Of a stretch of 64,000 nt of DNA, positions 44,703 through 55,878 are shown in pieces. This stretch comes from Euborellia annulipes. Taxonomy: Eukaryota; Arthropoda; Insecta; Dermaptera; Anisolabididae. Within the stretch, counting starts at the first letter, position 1. Each line of letters begins with the position of its first letter. The stretch spans positions 1-64,000 of the forward strand of contig JAKCPI010005213.1 of the NCBI GenBank assembly GCA_023213315.1, in the 5' to 3' direction. The notes below the pieces were generated by a model that did not search any database, was not told the DNA's origin, and saw nothing but the letters and a program-made list of their open reading frames with translations. The position numbers and the translations under genes were made by a program.

Positions 44703-45720
44703 AAAATCTGTGGTGTCAGCATAGCACAGAACTTTCTCTTACTTTCGGTAATCGAAAGTTGTGTACTATGCTGTCACGCTTGATTTTTTTGTGTCGAGAT
44801 ATATTTAGTTTCTCATAGCATCTTAGATTCAAACTTGACCACTTGCTTATCATAAATAAAGAGAAAAAAAGTCAAATAATTCAAAATTTCCATAGGCTCT
44901 GTCTATTTTAAATGTTGACTGCTTGAAATAAACTATGGTTATTTTTCAAAATTTTAATCTCATATTTGGATATTTTATATACAAAATCCTAATACAAAAT
45001 ATATACAAAATCCTAATACAAAATTTCATAAGAATTGGAAAACATTTCCAAAGTTTCAAACTTATGAATCGAAATTAAATCGTCAAAGTCTTAAATGGCC
45101 TAAGTTGCCGAAAAGACTGTGTGAATGAGAAAAATGAGTGAATGTTTAAAAAAAAAAAAAAATTCAAATTAAAATGCAAATCCCCATATGGGGATTTAAC
45201 ATTGGCTCTATGGAAGGAAGAGTCGGAAAGTGAATTTGAAAAACTGAAATACTACATCAATAGGCTTATACTTCAAACAATTTTAACGAAAATTTTTAGT
45301 GATATATTTGTTTAAAGAACATCTAAAAAAATAGTTAATTTATGAATTTTAATCAAAATTGTTAGAGAGAATTTTGAGAAAATAAAAAAAAACTGAAAAA
45401 GTTCAGTAAAGTACAATTACTTTTTGGGCAACTTTGTTCACAAGCTTATTTTAACTCTCCAGGAGAGTACCTAACTTAAATATAAAATTTTAACCTCGTA
45501 GCTCATTTCCTTTATGAGTGATAAAATCACTACACATCCACATACAGTCAGACCAACAGATAATGTTGTGTAAACCACTTTTTTGGACTCAGGAGATTTC
45601 AAAACGTCTATATCCATCGAAATCTCGACATCGAATTTTTGACATGAATCTAATAATTTCTCTCTCTATAGACCTATATACAGTATAGTCTATATATACA
45701 TATATAGGTAAGAGAATAGT
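44703..45720 (-). mobile_element. Family H copy, old, expanded by insertions
   Basis: A diverged long palindrome (44,705-44,790) and, from about 45,240, the body and a degraded left hairpin (to 45,720). Between them are unrelated AT-rich sequence and a family S SINE tail at 45,085-45,165. Confidence 0.6.
45085..45165 (+). mobile_element. SINE family S tail
   Basis: Only CTTAAATGGCCTAAGTTGCC, GAAAAGACTGTGTGAATGAG and the A-tail are present. Confidence 0.6.
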
Positions 45721-46105
45721 TTATTCAAGTTTTCATTTCATAAACTCAATCATGTGAATATCTAATATTTATTCGAGAAAGTAATATAATATTATTACAA
45801 CCGTTCACCTTATATTTAAATTAAAGCATTTAATATTCTGATTAAATATAATGTTTAAAATCAAAATGGATTACCTGGATAATTTGAGGAACAGCAAATA
45901 TTAATTTGTGCATCTAATGCCTGGCTCGGCGTCCACAACTCGTCTAAAGCCTGGAGGCACGCAGGCGAGAGAGGAGTGGCGCCGACGGCGGAGAGGCAGA
46001 GGGAGGGGGGGGGACAACAATCACCTCCCCTCCCTGCTTGTTTAAAACACAACAATCACTCTCTCGAATAAAATAATTAATTATTGAATCTTTCTTTTTA
46101 CTTTC

Positions 46106-46767
46106 TCTTACCTCTATATATATGTTAATATATAGAGAGAGAGAAAGCATAGGATTCATGTCAAAAATTCGATGTCGAGATTTTGATGGATATACACGTT
46201 TTGAGGTCCCTTGAATCCAAAAAAGTGGTTTTCGAGACATGATCTGTTTGTCTGTCTGTCCGTGAACAAAATATCTCAAGAGCGAAAAGAGCTATGAGGT
46301 TGATATTTTATATTTAAGTTAGGTGCCCCCCTGGGATGTGACACGAAGCTTTTGAACGAAATCGGCCAAAAAGTACTAGTATTTTACTGATGTACTTTTT
46401 CAGTTTTTTGCGATTTCCTCAAAATTCGCGGCAACGATTTTGTTTAAATTAAATTGACATATGCAGCTTCTTCGTCGAGGACGGATGTTCGGCGGTTTAA
46501 AATTCATAAATCAACTATTTTTTAGATGCTCTTTATAACAGTGAAATTTTTCGTAGAAATCATTTGAAGTACGCTTTACTGATGTGGAAACATTCATAGC
46601 TCAGCGCCATCTATGAATCGCGTGGTCAAGTTTGGAACTTAAGTGCTAAGAGCAACTAAATAGATCTATAAACAAACAATCTGGTGTGACAAGCACTGTA
46701 TACAAGTATCTCTTGCCAAAGGGTAAGAGAAAGTTGTGTGCTGTGCGACCAGTCACACCAGATTTTT
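46106..46767 (+). mobile_element. Family H copy, full length, diverged
   Basis: Both end hairpins are present. The microsatellite is nearly absent (TGTCTGTCTG only). The body has a unique ~40-bp stretch (about 46,455-46,495) not seen in other copies. Confidence 0.75.
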
Positions 46768-47109
46768 TGATTTAGCTATTTTCTCACGTTGAATATAGAT
46801 TTTTTTGTTTTATCTATGTTGTAGTATAACGAAGATGAAAATGAGGAATGAAATCCCTTGCTACATTTTCGAGATGGAGAGAGAGATAGGATTTTCGTTT
46901 AGTTTCTCTTTGCCTTTGAGAGAGGGAATTCACGGATTTTTCTCTTTCTGTTTTCTCCTTTCCTTCAAGGCTTACTAACACACAAACTACAATATTTGGA
47001 ACCTTAAAGACATTTTATTTTGTTTTACTTGAAATTTTATTAAATTTATAAATTATTTTTAATAATTAGTGAATTTTATTTCCCTATAAGTTAAAAGTAA
47101 TCGTTTTTT

Positions 47110-47560
47110 TACTTTCTCTTACCCTATATATATATGAAATATATAGAGAGAGAAAGTATTGCGATCATGTCAAAAATTCGAATTCGAAATTTTGAGGATT
47201 TTGTTTTGAGGCCCCCTGAGTCCAAAAAAAGTGGGTCCCGCAAATTGGTCTGTTTGTGTGTATGTGTAACGATTTTTAGCATGAAGGAATTGAGTTACCG
47301 GATTGAAATTTTATATTTAAGTTAGGTACCCTCCCGGACACTCAAAATAAGCTTTTGAACAAAACCGGCCAATAAGTACTAGTACTTTATTGATGTACTT
47401 TTTAGGTTTTTTTTTGGCTCAAACGATTTTGATAAAATTTCAAAAATCAATTATTTTTTACATGCTCTTTAAAATGTATATGTTCTTTTTGCCCTTGAAA
47501 TCTTATTTAGCAAACTTTACTCTTGTACTTCATAGGAAAAATTTCAGATTTTCCAAATTC
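47110..47560 (+). mobile_element. Family H copy, 3' truncated
   Basis: Left hairpin intact, body to the TACTTCATAGGAAA block, right palindrome missing. Confidence 0.7.
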
Positions 47561-47754
47561 ACTCTTTCCGGCTCTTCCTTCTATAGAGCCAATATTAAAT
47601 CCCTATGAAGATTTGCATGTTAATTTTGATTCAAAAGGGGGTCCCCTTTGGGACTTTTTACACATTTTAAAAATGTTTTTCCAATTCTTATGAAATTTTG
47701 TATTTATTTAGGATTCCCAATATTGTGTATAATCAAAAATCACGTTTTAATCAA

Positions 47755-47956
47755 GATAAGTAATCAGGAGAAGAAAAATCAGCAGCTAGTTGAATTTCAT
47801 TTTTTTATTCCCTTTACGGTGACGTTTCGATCCCGAAGTTGGGATCATCCTCAGATGAATGAGATTAATCCCTAACGGGATCGAAACGTCAACGTAATGG
47901 GAATAAAAAAATGAAATACAACTAGCTGTTAATTTTTCTTCTCCTGTTTACTTATC
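47755..47956. mobile_element. Inverted pair with hammerhead-like motifs
   Basis: Arms of about 95 bp (TAATCAGGAGAAGAAAAATC and complement; AACTAGCTG and complement). The minus-strand motif at 47,819-47,856 has an intact core, and the plus-strand partner near 47,866-47,893 keeps only stem II and GAAACGTC. Confidence 0.65.
47819..47856 (-). ncRNA. Hammerhead-like motif, intact core
   Basis: On the minus strand: CTGAGGA, T, GATCCC, loop, GGGATC, GAAA, CGTC. Stem II is a perfect 6 bp. Stem I pairing is weak in this copy. Confidence 0.5.
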
Positions 47957-48929
47957 CTAATTAAACTACCAGCTATAAGCCCTAGGTATCAAAATTTCAA
48001 AAGCAAATAAATAATTGTATGGTAAATTATTAGGAAAGCCCAATATCCTCGAACCGGGCTTGCCTGATCTTTCTAAATTAGAGCCTTCTAAGTTTAAAAA
48101 TATATATTTTTTTTAGAGAAACAGTCCCTTCAAATTGTTAAATACAAAAACTGATGATTCCGGAAATTACTTGGAAAAAAAAGATTGTAGAGTGCAAAAT
48201 TTTACAAAATTAACAAAATCATGGGATTGGAGGGGGGGGGGGGTGTTATCAAATAACCCGCAACAGAGAGCCGACTACCCGAGGACCGTCTCTGCTGGAG
48301 ATTTAATAAACTGTAGTGAAACACGTTTACCTAACATGTTATAATAGTTTTGACGTTACAATTAAGTTTGCCACGAGATATTAATACTTCGCTCTATTAC
48401 CAGCAAATGCTTGAGATCGAATAAAATCTTGTAGAATTTTTTAATACAGTAAATAGTAAGTAATAAGAGAAATAACTCTGTTATAATAATAATAACAATG
48501 GTGAGGGAGAGCATCCCTTCCCAGACTAAAAAATTCATTTCAATTGATTAGGCCTGACTCGAATTTTTCATAGAAATAGAATGTGAAAATATGCGACAAC
48601 AATGTTTACAAAGGACCCGTTGTTTCTGTTTTCATGTTTAGAGCTTAACGCTTGATGAACTAAAACCAAGGGGGCCTAAGTAACAATATTTTAGAAGATA
48701 ATAAAGATAAAGTTTGCCTTTATTTGTTCAGTCTCAATTCATTAGACAGCTTGACCCGAATCTTCAATTACCATCCATCAATCATCTCTGTCTCCGTTTG
48801 GAGTCTGAGGATGAAATTTCAATAGAAGGGGGAGGGGGGAGGGGAAGAGACAAAATTGACGAGTTGTTTTCAAGTAATGTTATATGAAAAATGAAATTTT
48901 TACTGCGATGTGTGTAATGAATAATTTTT

Positions 48930-49045
48930 ACTTTCTCTTACCTCTAAATATGGTATATGTTAATATATAGAGAGAGAAAGTATTGGATTTATGTCAAAAA
49001 TTCGATGTCGAGATTTCGATGGACATAGACGTTTTGAGGTCCCCT
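48930..49045 (+). mobile_element. Family H left-end fragment
   Basis: End hairpin and first conserved block up to GAGGTCCCCT, where a MITE is inserted. The rest is absent. Confidence 0.7.
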
Positions 49046-49308
49046 GTTGAAAACAGGGGCGGATTAAAGGAGGGGGGCGGTGGGGGCGATCGCCCCCCCC
49101 CCCGAGAAGAAATTCAAAATGTTATAAAAACTAGTAATCTAAAGAAATTATGATTTCCGCTCTTTAATTTCAATTGAATTTGTTACCAATCAATTTAAAT
49201 AAATAGGAAAGGGGTCTAAATGACCATAGATGCCGACAAAGTCCTTAAATAAAAAAAAACCGCCCCCTCCCCCCGACATAATTGCATTAATCCGCCACTG
49301 GTTGAAAA
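49046..49308. mobile_element. hAT-type MITE (CAGGGGCGGATTAA ends) with 8-bp TSD
   Basis: Same family as the 39.15-kb MITE, opposite orientation. Ends CAGGGGCGGATTAAAG (49,054) and CATTAATCCGCCACTG (ends 49,300), flanked by GTTGAAAA at 49,046-49,053 and 49,301-49,308. The interior holds the SINE-body-like GGGGTCTAAATGACC sequence. Confidence 0.92.
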
Positions 49309-49496
49309 CAAAGGGAGTTATGATTTATTTTCTAAAAAATCACTTCAACTAGTCTTAAAGAGGCTTCCCAAGCTCATTTTTTCCTACTTTAAGATGCATC
49401 AAGCCAAAGAAGAAGAGTTAACAAAAAAACAATGAACAAAACCAAGAAAATGAAGACAGTCGAGAGAAAAAAAAATATTTTTATTAATTAAGTTTT

Positions 49497-49628
49497 ATCA
49501 TTTGATTATTTCATTGTTTTTATAAAAAAAAAAGATGGAAATCTCTTCTACATTACAAGTTGCTACAAAAAATTTTTCATAGCCTATTAAAAAAAAAAAA
49601 CAAAAAACAATGAAATAATCATATAAGA
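49497..49628. repeat. Small inverted-repeat MITE
   Basis: Arms TGATTATTTCATTGTTTTTA and complement. A second copy with ~70-bp arms lies at 55,462-55,860. Confidence 0.6.
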
Positions 49629-50755
49629 CAACTCATGTTGTTGCTTTAATATTAACTCAAGAAGTTATCATAATTAAGCTTAATATTTATAAATATTTAA
49701 AAAATCCCATTTTCCTGGGTGCCTACTATTTCATCAACATAATCATAGAGGATTGATATATAAATTTATATGATGAAGTGATTTGGTTTAAATTAAAACA
49801 ATGCAGAAAAGTTAAGTTCAAATGAATGAGTCTCTTTGATAAAAAAGAACAAATAGGCTATTAATTAAATAATGAAATAAGATTGATAATAAAATAAAAG
49901 AAATAGATCTACCAGTAAATAAAAAAAAAAAAAATTGTTTGAAAGCTCTCATGATAAAATCATTAGAAGCCTCAAAATATTATATTCAGTAATTATATTA
50001 TTAATAATCTTAATGCAAGCAAATATTCTTGTGATGAGTGATGAGGGAGTTTATTATTTCCCCACATTATAACAATTCCCTAGATAAAAAAATTTGTTAA
50101 TTCAAAAATTTAAGAAAAGTGATTAGGTTTCTGTGAAGGTGTGTTTGTATGTTTATAGCCCTAAATTATATTAAAAATATATACGATCATAAATCCATGG
50201 CATAATAAATCAGGAATTATATAATTTTAAATTTGTACTAATTATTTAAATAATATAATTAAGGAATTCTGTTGTGAATTGTATGGAATGAATGTGTCTA
50301 CGTTTGAGTGCTGTCATACAAAAATAACCTTATTAATAATTATATCTACCAATATATTTTATTAAAATATTAATATTTATTTATTTATAAATGCTACTCA
50401 CACATTTGAGAAGAAAATTTCGATGAGAATATTGAAGGCAAGGAGAGAACACAACACAAAAAAAATTAAACGTCAGAATATCACAAGACCAATTTCAACT
50501 TGAAGCAACGAGTATAGAAAAAGACCAAAGAGTATCTATGAAGGCATAGAGATTAGAAAAGAGAAAAGAAGCTACATGAAGACAATAACTTTTGATTAGG
50601 AATTTTAATATTAAGAAAATTTAATTAAATAATTAAAATACCACTATTATAATAAATAATAAAAAATTAAATATAAAAATATATTTTTGAGGAATAGAAT
50701 AAAATAATTGAATCTATCAAGACATACTCCTATAATACAGTATATAGCCTAAATG
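49629..50755. other. Non-coding intron, no gene seen
   Basis: Very AT-rich. No exon or element ends recognised. Confidence 0.5.
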
Positions 50756-51033
50756 AATATATGCATGGGCGTAGCCAGGGGGAGGCAGGGAGGGGCCTTT
50801 GCCCCCCCCCCTGGCTTGTCCTAAAAATAAAAAAATAAAAAAAACGAATATATATTTTTCCCATTGGGAATTTTTTTTAACGCCCCAATCCACTATATTA
50901 ATTTAATTTTTTTTTAATTTAAATAAATAATTAATAATCTATGTATATATTAATTGCAAACCCCCCCCCCCTCTCGCTTTAACGAGGGGTTGGTCCCCCT
51001 AACAAGATGTCTGTCTACGCCCATGAATATATG
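50756..51033. mobile_element. hAT-type MITE (CATGGGCGTAGCC ends) with 8-bp TSD
   Basis: Ends CATGGGCGTA (50,764) and TACGCCCATG (ends 51,025), flanked by AATATATG at 50,756-50,763 and 51,026-51,033. C/G-rich subterminal stretches and a non-coding centre. Confidence 0.9.
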
Positions 51034-51476
51034 TATAGGAGGTGCAATTTAAATAGTAAAAAAAAATATATATTATATTTTCGGCCCAGAGCATGCATGT
51101 AATGTAAGTATCCTAAGCTCAAGAAGAGAAAAATATAAAATGTAATTTTAAACCGCAAAAACTAAATGAAATTAGCGGGTGCGGATTTAGGAATTTTATT
51201 GAACAACAGAAATCCTGTTGAAACGAAATTTAAAAAACTTGCATAATTCAAGTAAAGGGAATTCTAATATTTTCGTCTCTGGGAAAAAATAATTTAAATA
51301 CAGAGCTGATTTCCATATTACTAAAGCGAATTTCCCTCTCTCACACTCTTTTCCGATTTTTTTCTTTCCCCTGGCTGTTGTTTATTGTTCCACCGTCAAT
51401 CATGACCATATTGACTTTAAAGAATGCCAAGTAAAAAGGAAATCAAACCATTTGTGTGTGTATTTGTGTGTCACAG

Positions 51477-51615
51477 GCGTAATGTACTGGAGCAACACCG
51501 ATCGAATGGTTTGGATCGTATGGGACCTATCAAGGGTTCACTGGCTCTGTGTGTCCTCAGTGTTTTCATACTTGTATACTTCAGTCTCTGGAAGGGCGTC
51601 CGAAGCACAGGAAAG
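51477..51615 (+). CDS. SLC6 serotonin-transporter-like exon: end of EL2 and TM4
   Basis: A 139-bp exon, the same length I recall for this exon in vertebrate SLC6A4, between TGTGTCACAG and GTTAGT. Its first G completes the Glu codon from the previous exon; it ends in phase 0. It encodes RNVLEQHRSNGL, matching the conserved VLxxHRSxGL of EL2, then LALCVLSVFILVYFSLWKGV, a typical TM4 followed by the conserved WKG and STGK. This reading frame, not the alternative frame open across the same bases, continues into the next exon. Confidence 0.93.
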
Positions 51616-51751
51616 GTTAGTACACTACTCAAATTTGAATAAAATTTTTCCTGTATAAAATTTTTAAGTCAAAGGAAGTGTCACACTTAAAAAAAAATTA
51701 AAGCATGCTTTACCCGATAAGAGGGCGTTGTGTGTCTTAAAAAGTAATCCG

Positions 51752-51952
51752 CATAGGGGCTTGGTGTAGGGGTTAGCGTGCTAATCTCGTATACCAAAAG
51801 TCGCGGGCTCGGACCCCAGGCATTCCGATGATTTTATTTAAGACATTCTTATTCAAGTCATTCGGTATCCGAATGGCTTAAATTGGACCCGAACCCGTGG
51901 CCCTTGGTATTCAAGGCAGGCGCGCTACCAACTATACCAAGCCCGAGGACTT
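51752..51952. mobile_element. Two SINE family S heads, head-to-head
   Basis: A plus-strand head (GGCTTGGTGTAGGGGTTAGC, GGGCTCGGACCCC; 51,755-51,845) is followed by a minus-strand head (51,860-51,952). A further scrap, CAACTACACCAAGCCCGAGG, lies at 52,082. Confidence 0.75.
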
Positions 51953-52046
51953 TTTTTTTAAATAATAATTTTTTAGTTAGTCATAAAAGAATATATAGTC
52001 TATTATGTAAAAAAATTCTAATAAATTTAATTAGTAATTAAAATGT

Positions 52047-52443
52047 CTAAGGCTGAAATGAACGCTCACCAATTGGACACCAACTACACCAAGCCCGAGG
52101 ACTTTTTTGAGTTAAAAAAAAATATACGTTTTCGAACAAAACGTTTTTGCTTAAAACTGTTTTTTCAATGCTTTTCTTTGGGTCAACCGCGGAGACAAAA
52201 CACAATTGGACATGATTCGACATCATTGAACAAAGCGTTTTGCTCAATCGGTGTGCGTTGGTATTGGACAAAATGTTCTGTCATTGAGCAAAAAATGCCA
52301 ACGCACACCGATTAAACAAAAATGTTCAATGTAAGAACATTTTGCCTAATCGGTTTGCGTTGGGATTGAGCAAAACGTTTTGCTCTTGGATAAAACGTTT
52401 TGTCCAAGAGCTTTTTGCTCAATCGGTGTGCGTTCAGCCTAAG
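52047..52443. mobile_element. TIR element with repeated CAATCGGTGTGCGTT motifs
   Basis: Left end AAGGCTGAAATGAACGCTCACC and right end GGTGTGCGTTCAGCCTAAG are diverged inverted repeats. Inside, CAATCGGTGTGCGTT or its complement occurs at least four times, with paired GCAAAACGTTTTG palindromes. TSD not resolved; the left end is partly overwritten by the SINE scrap. Confidence 0.65.
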
Positions 52444-53340
52444 AGATACAAATTCCCATTTACCCTTAAGTGTATTTTGTTTTTGTACGGCAAAAGATTT
52501 GTTCCTGATCGGACGTCGCTCAATTAGCCAAAAAATTAATTAAAAAAAAAATCTGAGGAATTTTTATTTTAATTAAACGCTGGATATTCTGATTAATTAG
52601 GCAAAGGTGATGGTGGTGGGTTTGGGATCCCTCCTCCTCTCAAACTCGCTTTGATTTGCCAGCCAGCAGGCAGGGAATAAGAAAGTTTCTCAACTGCGTC
52701 GCCTTGATAGGCTACAAACCCCCCCCCCCCCCCCCCCCCTTTGAGCCAAATATGCTCCTCTCTAGATATTCTGGATGAATTACTTGCATTTATTCATTGA
52801 GTTAAGAAAAAGAGAAACTCCTTTAATGCAATTAAAAGTGTGATAAAACGATTTTAAATGGTTCAATGAAATTATTTCAAACAAAAAATTGTTCTAAAGA
52901 ATATACCAAGTGAGAAATATTCACTTGATTAGAGGGTGACCATTCCATATAAAAGAATTCCAATAATACTATGGATGTTTTTAATAGCAAGAGTTGAGTC
53001 GTTGAGTTTTTTTTTTTTTGTTTGAAGCTACTATTAAAATGAGTTTGTAAATAAATGTTTATCTGTCTCTATCTCCTTCTCTTTTCAAGTATTATTACAA
53101 AAGTAATCGTCCAATCACAAAGCATGTAATTATTTCAAGCAAGTGGAATTTCTAACTAGGATTTGCATGTCAAATTAAGAATACTGGTCCCCCACTTAAT
53201 TTAGTCAATCCCGCTCTCTGGTGTTATATTATTATTATTACTCTAAAAACATTCTTTAATTTCACTAACAATTTTGTTTCTTTAACTTAACATTACTAAC
53301 ATCCCCTAAAAATATTTCTTGAGAATGGAGAGAGTCACTC
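52444..53340. other. Non-coding intron, no gene seen
   Basis: A C-run lies at about 52,720-52,739. No exon or element ends recognised. Confidence 0.5.
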
Positions 53341-53650
53341 ATACAGCTCGATTCTCTAAGCAAAAACGTTAACTTTTAACATCTGAAATCAGCGTTAAAT
53401 CATTTTAATACCTCCTTGCCTCAAATTGCTATTCTGTAAGCAAATACTTTAACTCCAAAGCGTTAACATTTAGTCAATAATGGTAAAAATTAATGTGATG
53501 TCCAGAGGGTGCCTTTAATATTTAACGCCGTATTTAATGCATAAAAATGGCGTCTTTAACCTAAAAGTAAGGTTATGATTTTGACAGTTTTGAGATAAAA
53601 GCAGCATGTTAACGTCGCTGTTAAAACTTTGTTTAGAGAATAGAATTTTT

Positions 53651-53823
53651 TAATTTAATTATAAGGGCCGTCGGCCAAAAAATAAATACTTTTGCGTATT
53701 ATGCAAAACATCTGTTGAATGTACTGAAGATGATTCCATACCACTGGTGTCGAAACATTTTCAAATAAACGGAAAATACTCAAAAATATTTATTTTTTGG
53801 CCGACAGTCCTTATAATTAAATT
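53651..53823. mobile_element. Fold-back element with degenerate hammerhead motif
   Basis: Arms TTTAATTATAAGG and GTCGGCCAAAAAATAAATA with their complements. The centre has CTGAAGATGA...GTC GAAAC with poor stem II. It is related to the unit at 29.74 kb. Confidence 0.6.
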
Positions 53824-54057
53824 GATCATCCTTACGGCCATCTACAAACAATTCGCTTTAATAGAATTTTTTAACGCTTGTGTGTCCAGATAGGCCTACT
53901 AGATTGAAAATAACAAATCAAGTTAGTAATGCGCATGGCGAGAGGTTTTCAAGGGGTGTAAAAACACGAACAAGCAGAAAACATAGCTATTTTCATATGG
54001 ATTATTAACACCTGGTGCTAACAAGTAAAATGTTAACGCCGTTAATAGGCCTCCTTG

Positions 54058-54359
54058 GTTTAGAGCACTGGTTCCCAACCGGTGTACCCAAGTGTGCCGC
54101 GATAATGGCAAAGGGGTGCCGCGAGATATTTAGATAAACAAAAAAAAAAATAATAATAAAAAGGCGAAAAAAATAAAGTTTTCTTAAAAACAAAAGGTCA
54201 AATGATTTTCACAGGAGGGCAAAAAATTTTTTGCAGGGCTGAAAAAATTTCGTTTTACTATGGGGAAAAAAAAGGAAGGGCCCCTAGTGTGTAATGTTAT
54301 TTCCAACGCACCTTTGGGGTGCCGTGGACTTCAAAAGGTTGGGAAACACTGGTTTAGAG
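54058..54359. mobile_element. hAT-type MITE (CAGTGTTTCCCAACC ends) with 8-bp TSD
   Basis: Ends CACTGGTTCCCAACC (54,066) and GGTTGGGAAACACTG (ends 54,351), flanked by GTTTAGAG at 54,058-54,065 and 54,352-54,359. The TSD bases belong to the TCTATTCTCTAAA family, which fixes the insertion order. Confidence 0.92.
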
Positions 54360-54551
54360 AGTAGCATTTTTTAACGCTGATGTTTTACTTTACATTTTAA
54401 CACCCAATTTATGATGTTAAATTTTAACGTCTGTTTTTAGAGAATAGACCTGATAGTTAATTTTTCCTATACTTTTATAAAAAAAAAAAAAATAAAATAA
54501 AATAGGCAAAGGCGAGAAAATTTTGATTCCTAAAAACCATTTTTACCGCTC

Positions 54552-54660
54552 TCTGCGGACCAATTACTCCAAAAAAGTCGATTTTGCAACATGGTCTGTC
54601 TGTGAACAAAATCTCAAGAACGAAAATAGTTAGAAGGTTGAAATTTTATATTTAAATATG
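54552..54660 (+). mobile_element. Family H fragment just upstream of an exon
   Basis: CCAAAAAAGTCGATTTTGC, ACATGGTCTGTCTGTG and AAATTTTATATTTAAAT blocks. It ends about 50 bp before the acceptor of the next exon. Confidence 0.65.
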
Positions 54661-54712
54661 TTTGAAATAGTTTATTTTTTTTTTTTACATGGAATTTGAT
54701 TGTTTTGTGCAG

Positions 54713-54847
54713 GCGGTGTGGGTGACAGCCCTAGCTCCTTATGTGGTCCTGTTCATCCTGTTGGGCCGGGGCATCACCCTCCCTGGTGCTCTCAAAGGCA
54801 TTCGTTTCTACCTCACCCCACAATGGCATAAACTCGGAACCAGCAAG
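54713..54847 (+). CDS. SLC6 serotonin-transporter-like exon: TM5
   Basis: A 135-bp, 45-codon, phase-0 exon between TTTTGTGCAG and GTAAGT; 135 bp is the usual length of this exon in the family. It encodes [20 protein letters not shown] (TM5), [10 protein letters not shown], and [11 protein letters not shown], the conserved TLPGA and YLxPxW of monoamine transporters. The match is to both SERT and DAT. SERT is favoured by the neighbouring exons. Confidence 0.94.
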
Positions 54848-55068
54848 GTAAGTTTGTTTTCCTTTGACAGCTAATTAATTTTAATAGATATATAATGGAA
54901 GATAGATCAACCGAAATATTTGCAAATATGGGTTTAAAGAACTCAACTGATTCCAAAATTTTTTTTAATTTTAACTATTAATATCTGAGTCAATCTATAC
55001 TATAAAAAATTTTTTCTAATGTGCTTTCTTTTCTTTAACAAGGTTGTTTGTTTTCTTTTATCTTTTAG

Positions 55069-55172
55069 GTATGGATAGATGCAGCATCCCAAATATTTTT
55101 CTCTCTCGGCCCCGGTTTTGGAACTCTCTTAGCACTCTCCAGTTACAATAAATTTAACAATAATTGCTATCG
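55069..55172 (+). CDS. SLC6 serotonin-transporter-like exon: TM6
   Basis: A 104-bp exon between ATCTTTTAG and GTAAGT, ending with CG of a split Arg codon. It encodes [18 protein letters not shown], the TM6 unwound core with residues equivalent to human SERT Gln332 and Ser336 (chloride and sodium sites), Phe335 and Phe341 (substrate pocket), then [17 protein letters not shown] is the human SERT version; DATs that I know have YHNNVY. The intron before it is only 221 bp, so these two exons are a compact pair. Confidence 0.95.
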
Positions 55173-55274
55173 GTAAGTAGAATTTACTTATTCTTTTTAT
55201 ATTTTGAAAGAATAAACTCTACTAAATAAATTAATTTGAAATGATTGTCGCCATTCGGACTTGGACCAGGGAAT

Positions 55275-55452
55275 ATACACTTTTAAGGTGAGTTGGTAGG
55301 GCGCCTGCCCAGTATACCAAAGGTCGCGGCCAAATGGCTTAAATAAGAATGCCTGGACCCCAAATACATATATATTCAAATAACGGTTATCGTCAAAAGT
55401 CTTATATGGCCTGAGTTGCCGAAAAGACTGTGTGAATAAGAAAAAAAAAGGT
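55275..55452 (+). mobile_element. tRNA-derived SINE (family S), head damaged
   Basis: GGTGAGTTGGTAGGGCGCC and GTATACCAAAGGTCGCGG (tRNA part), then AATGCCTGGACCCC, AACGGTTATCG and CTTATATGGCCTGAG. The B box is deleted. Confidence 0.7.
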
Positions 55453-55461
55453 TGCCCATTC

Positions 55462-55860
55462 GTTTTCTCATGTGATTATTTCATTGTTTTTATAAAAGAA
55501 GATGGAAATTAAAATTCTTGTCTTCTTTTGAACCAAAAAATTTTTCAAATTCCTAACGGGAGAGCATAATTCTACGAAAGGAGTGTTTTTTAAATTTGTT
55601 TTCGAAAAATTAGTCTATTCATCATCTTTTAAATTTTAATAAATTTGACAGTTGCCCATCACTGCTTAGACCAAGGGAAAGTTAAACTACAAGTGAAGTG
55701 AGGGTCAAAGATTAAAGCCCCTCCATATTCTTGAGTTTTCTCATTTGATTAATTCAATGTTTTTAAAAGAAATATGAAAAGTTTTGTGGTTCAAACGAAG
55801 AATTCTAATTTCCATCTTTTTTTATAAAAACAATGAAATAATCACATAAGAAAACGCTTT
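55462..55860. repeat. Inverted-repeat element, ~70-bp arms
   Basis: TGATTATTTCATTGTTTTTA and AAAGAAGATGGAAATTA in the left arm, complements in the right arm. It is related to 49,497-49,628. Confidence 0.65.
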
Positions 55861-55878
55861 AATGATGACCCTCTAGAC

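Larger units (their letters stand above)
35641..51476 (+). other. Transporter intron, 15.8 kb
   Basis: GTGAGT donor and TGTGTCACAG acceptor. It is packed with transposons listed separately. I see no exon-like SLC6 sequence inside, and the reading frame joins cleanly across it (GA + G). Confidence 0.85.
53345..54452. mobile_element. Composite TIR element (TCTATTCTCTAAA family)
   Basis: Left GATTCTCTAAGCAAAAACG and GTTAAC, right GTTTTTAGAGAATAGACCT, form diverged inverted ends. AACGTTAA/TTAACG blocks recur throughout. It carries a fold-back element (53,651-53,823) and a MITE (54,066-54,351). Confidence 0.6.

Noticed and set aside
51452..51658. Alternative frame over the TM4 exon (GVMYWSNTDRMVW)
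   Set aside because: It looks protein-like but does not continue across the splice junctions and does not match SLC6. The other frame joins all five exons.
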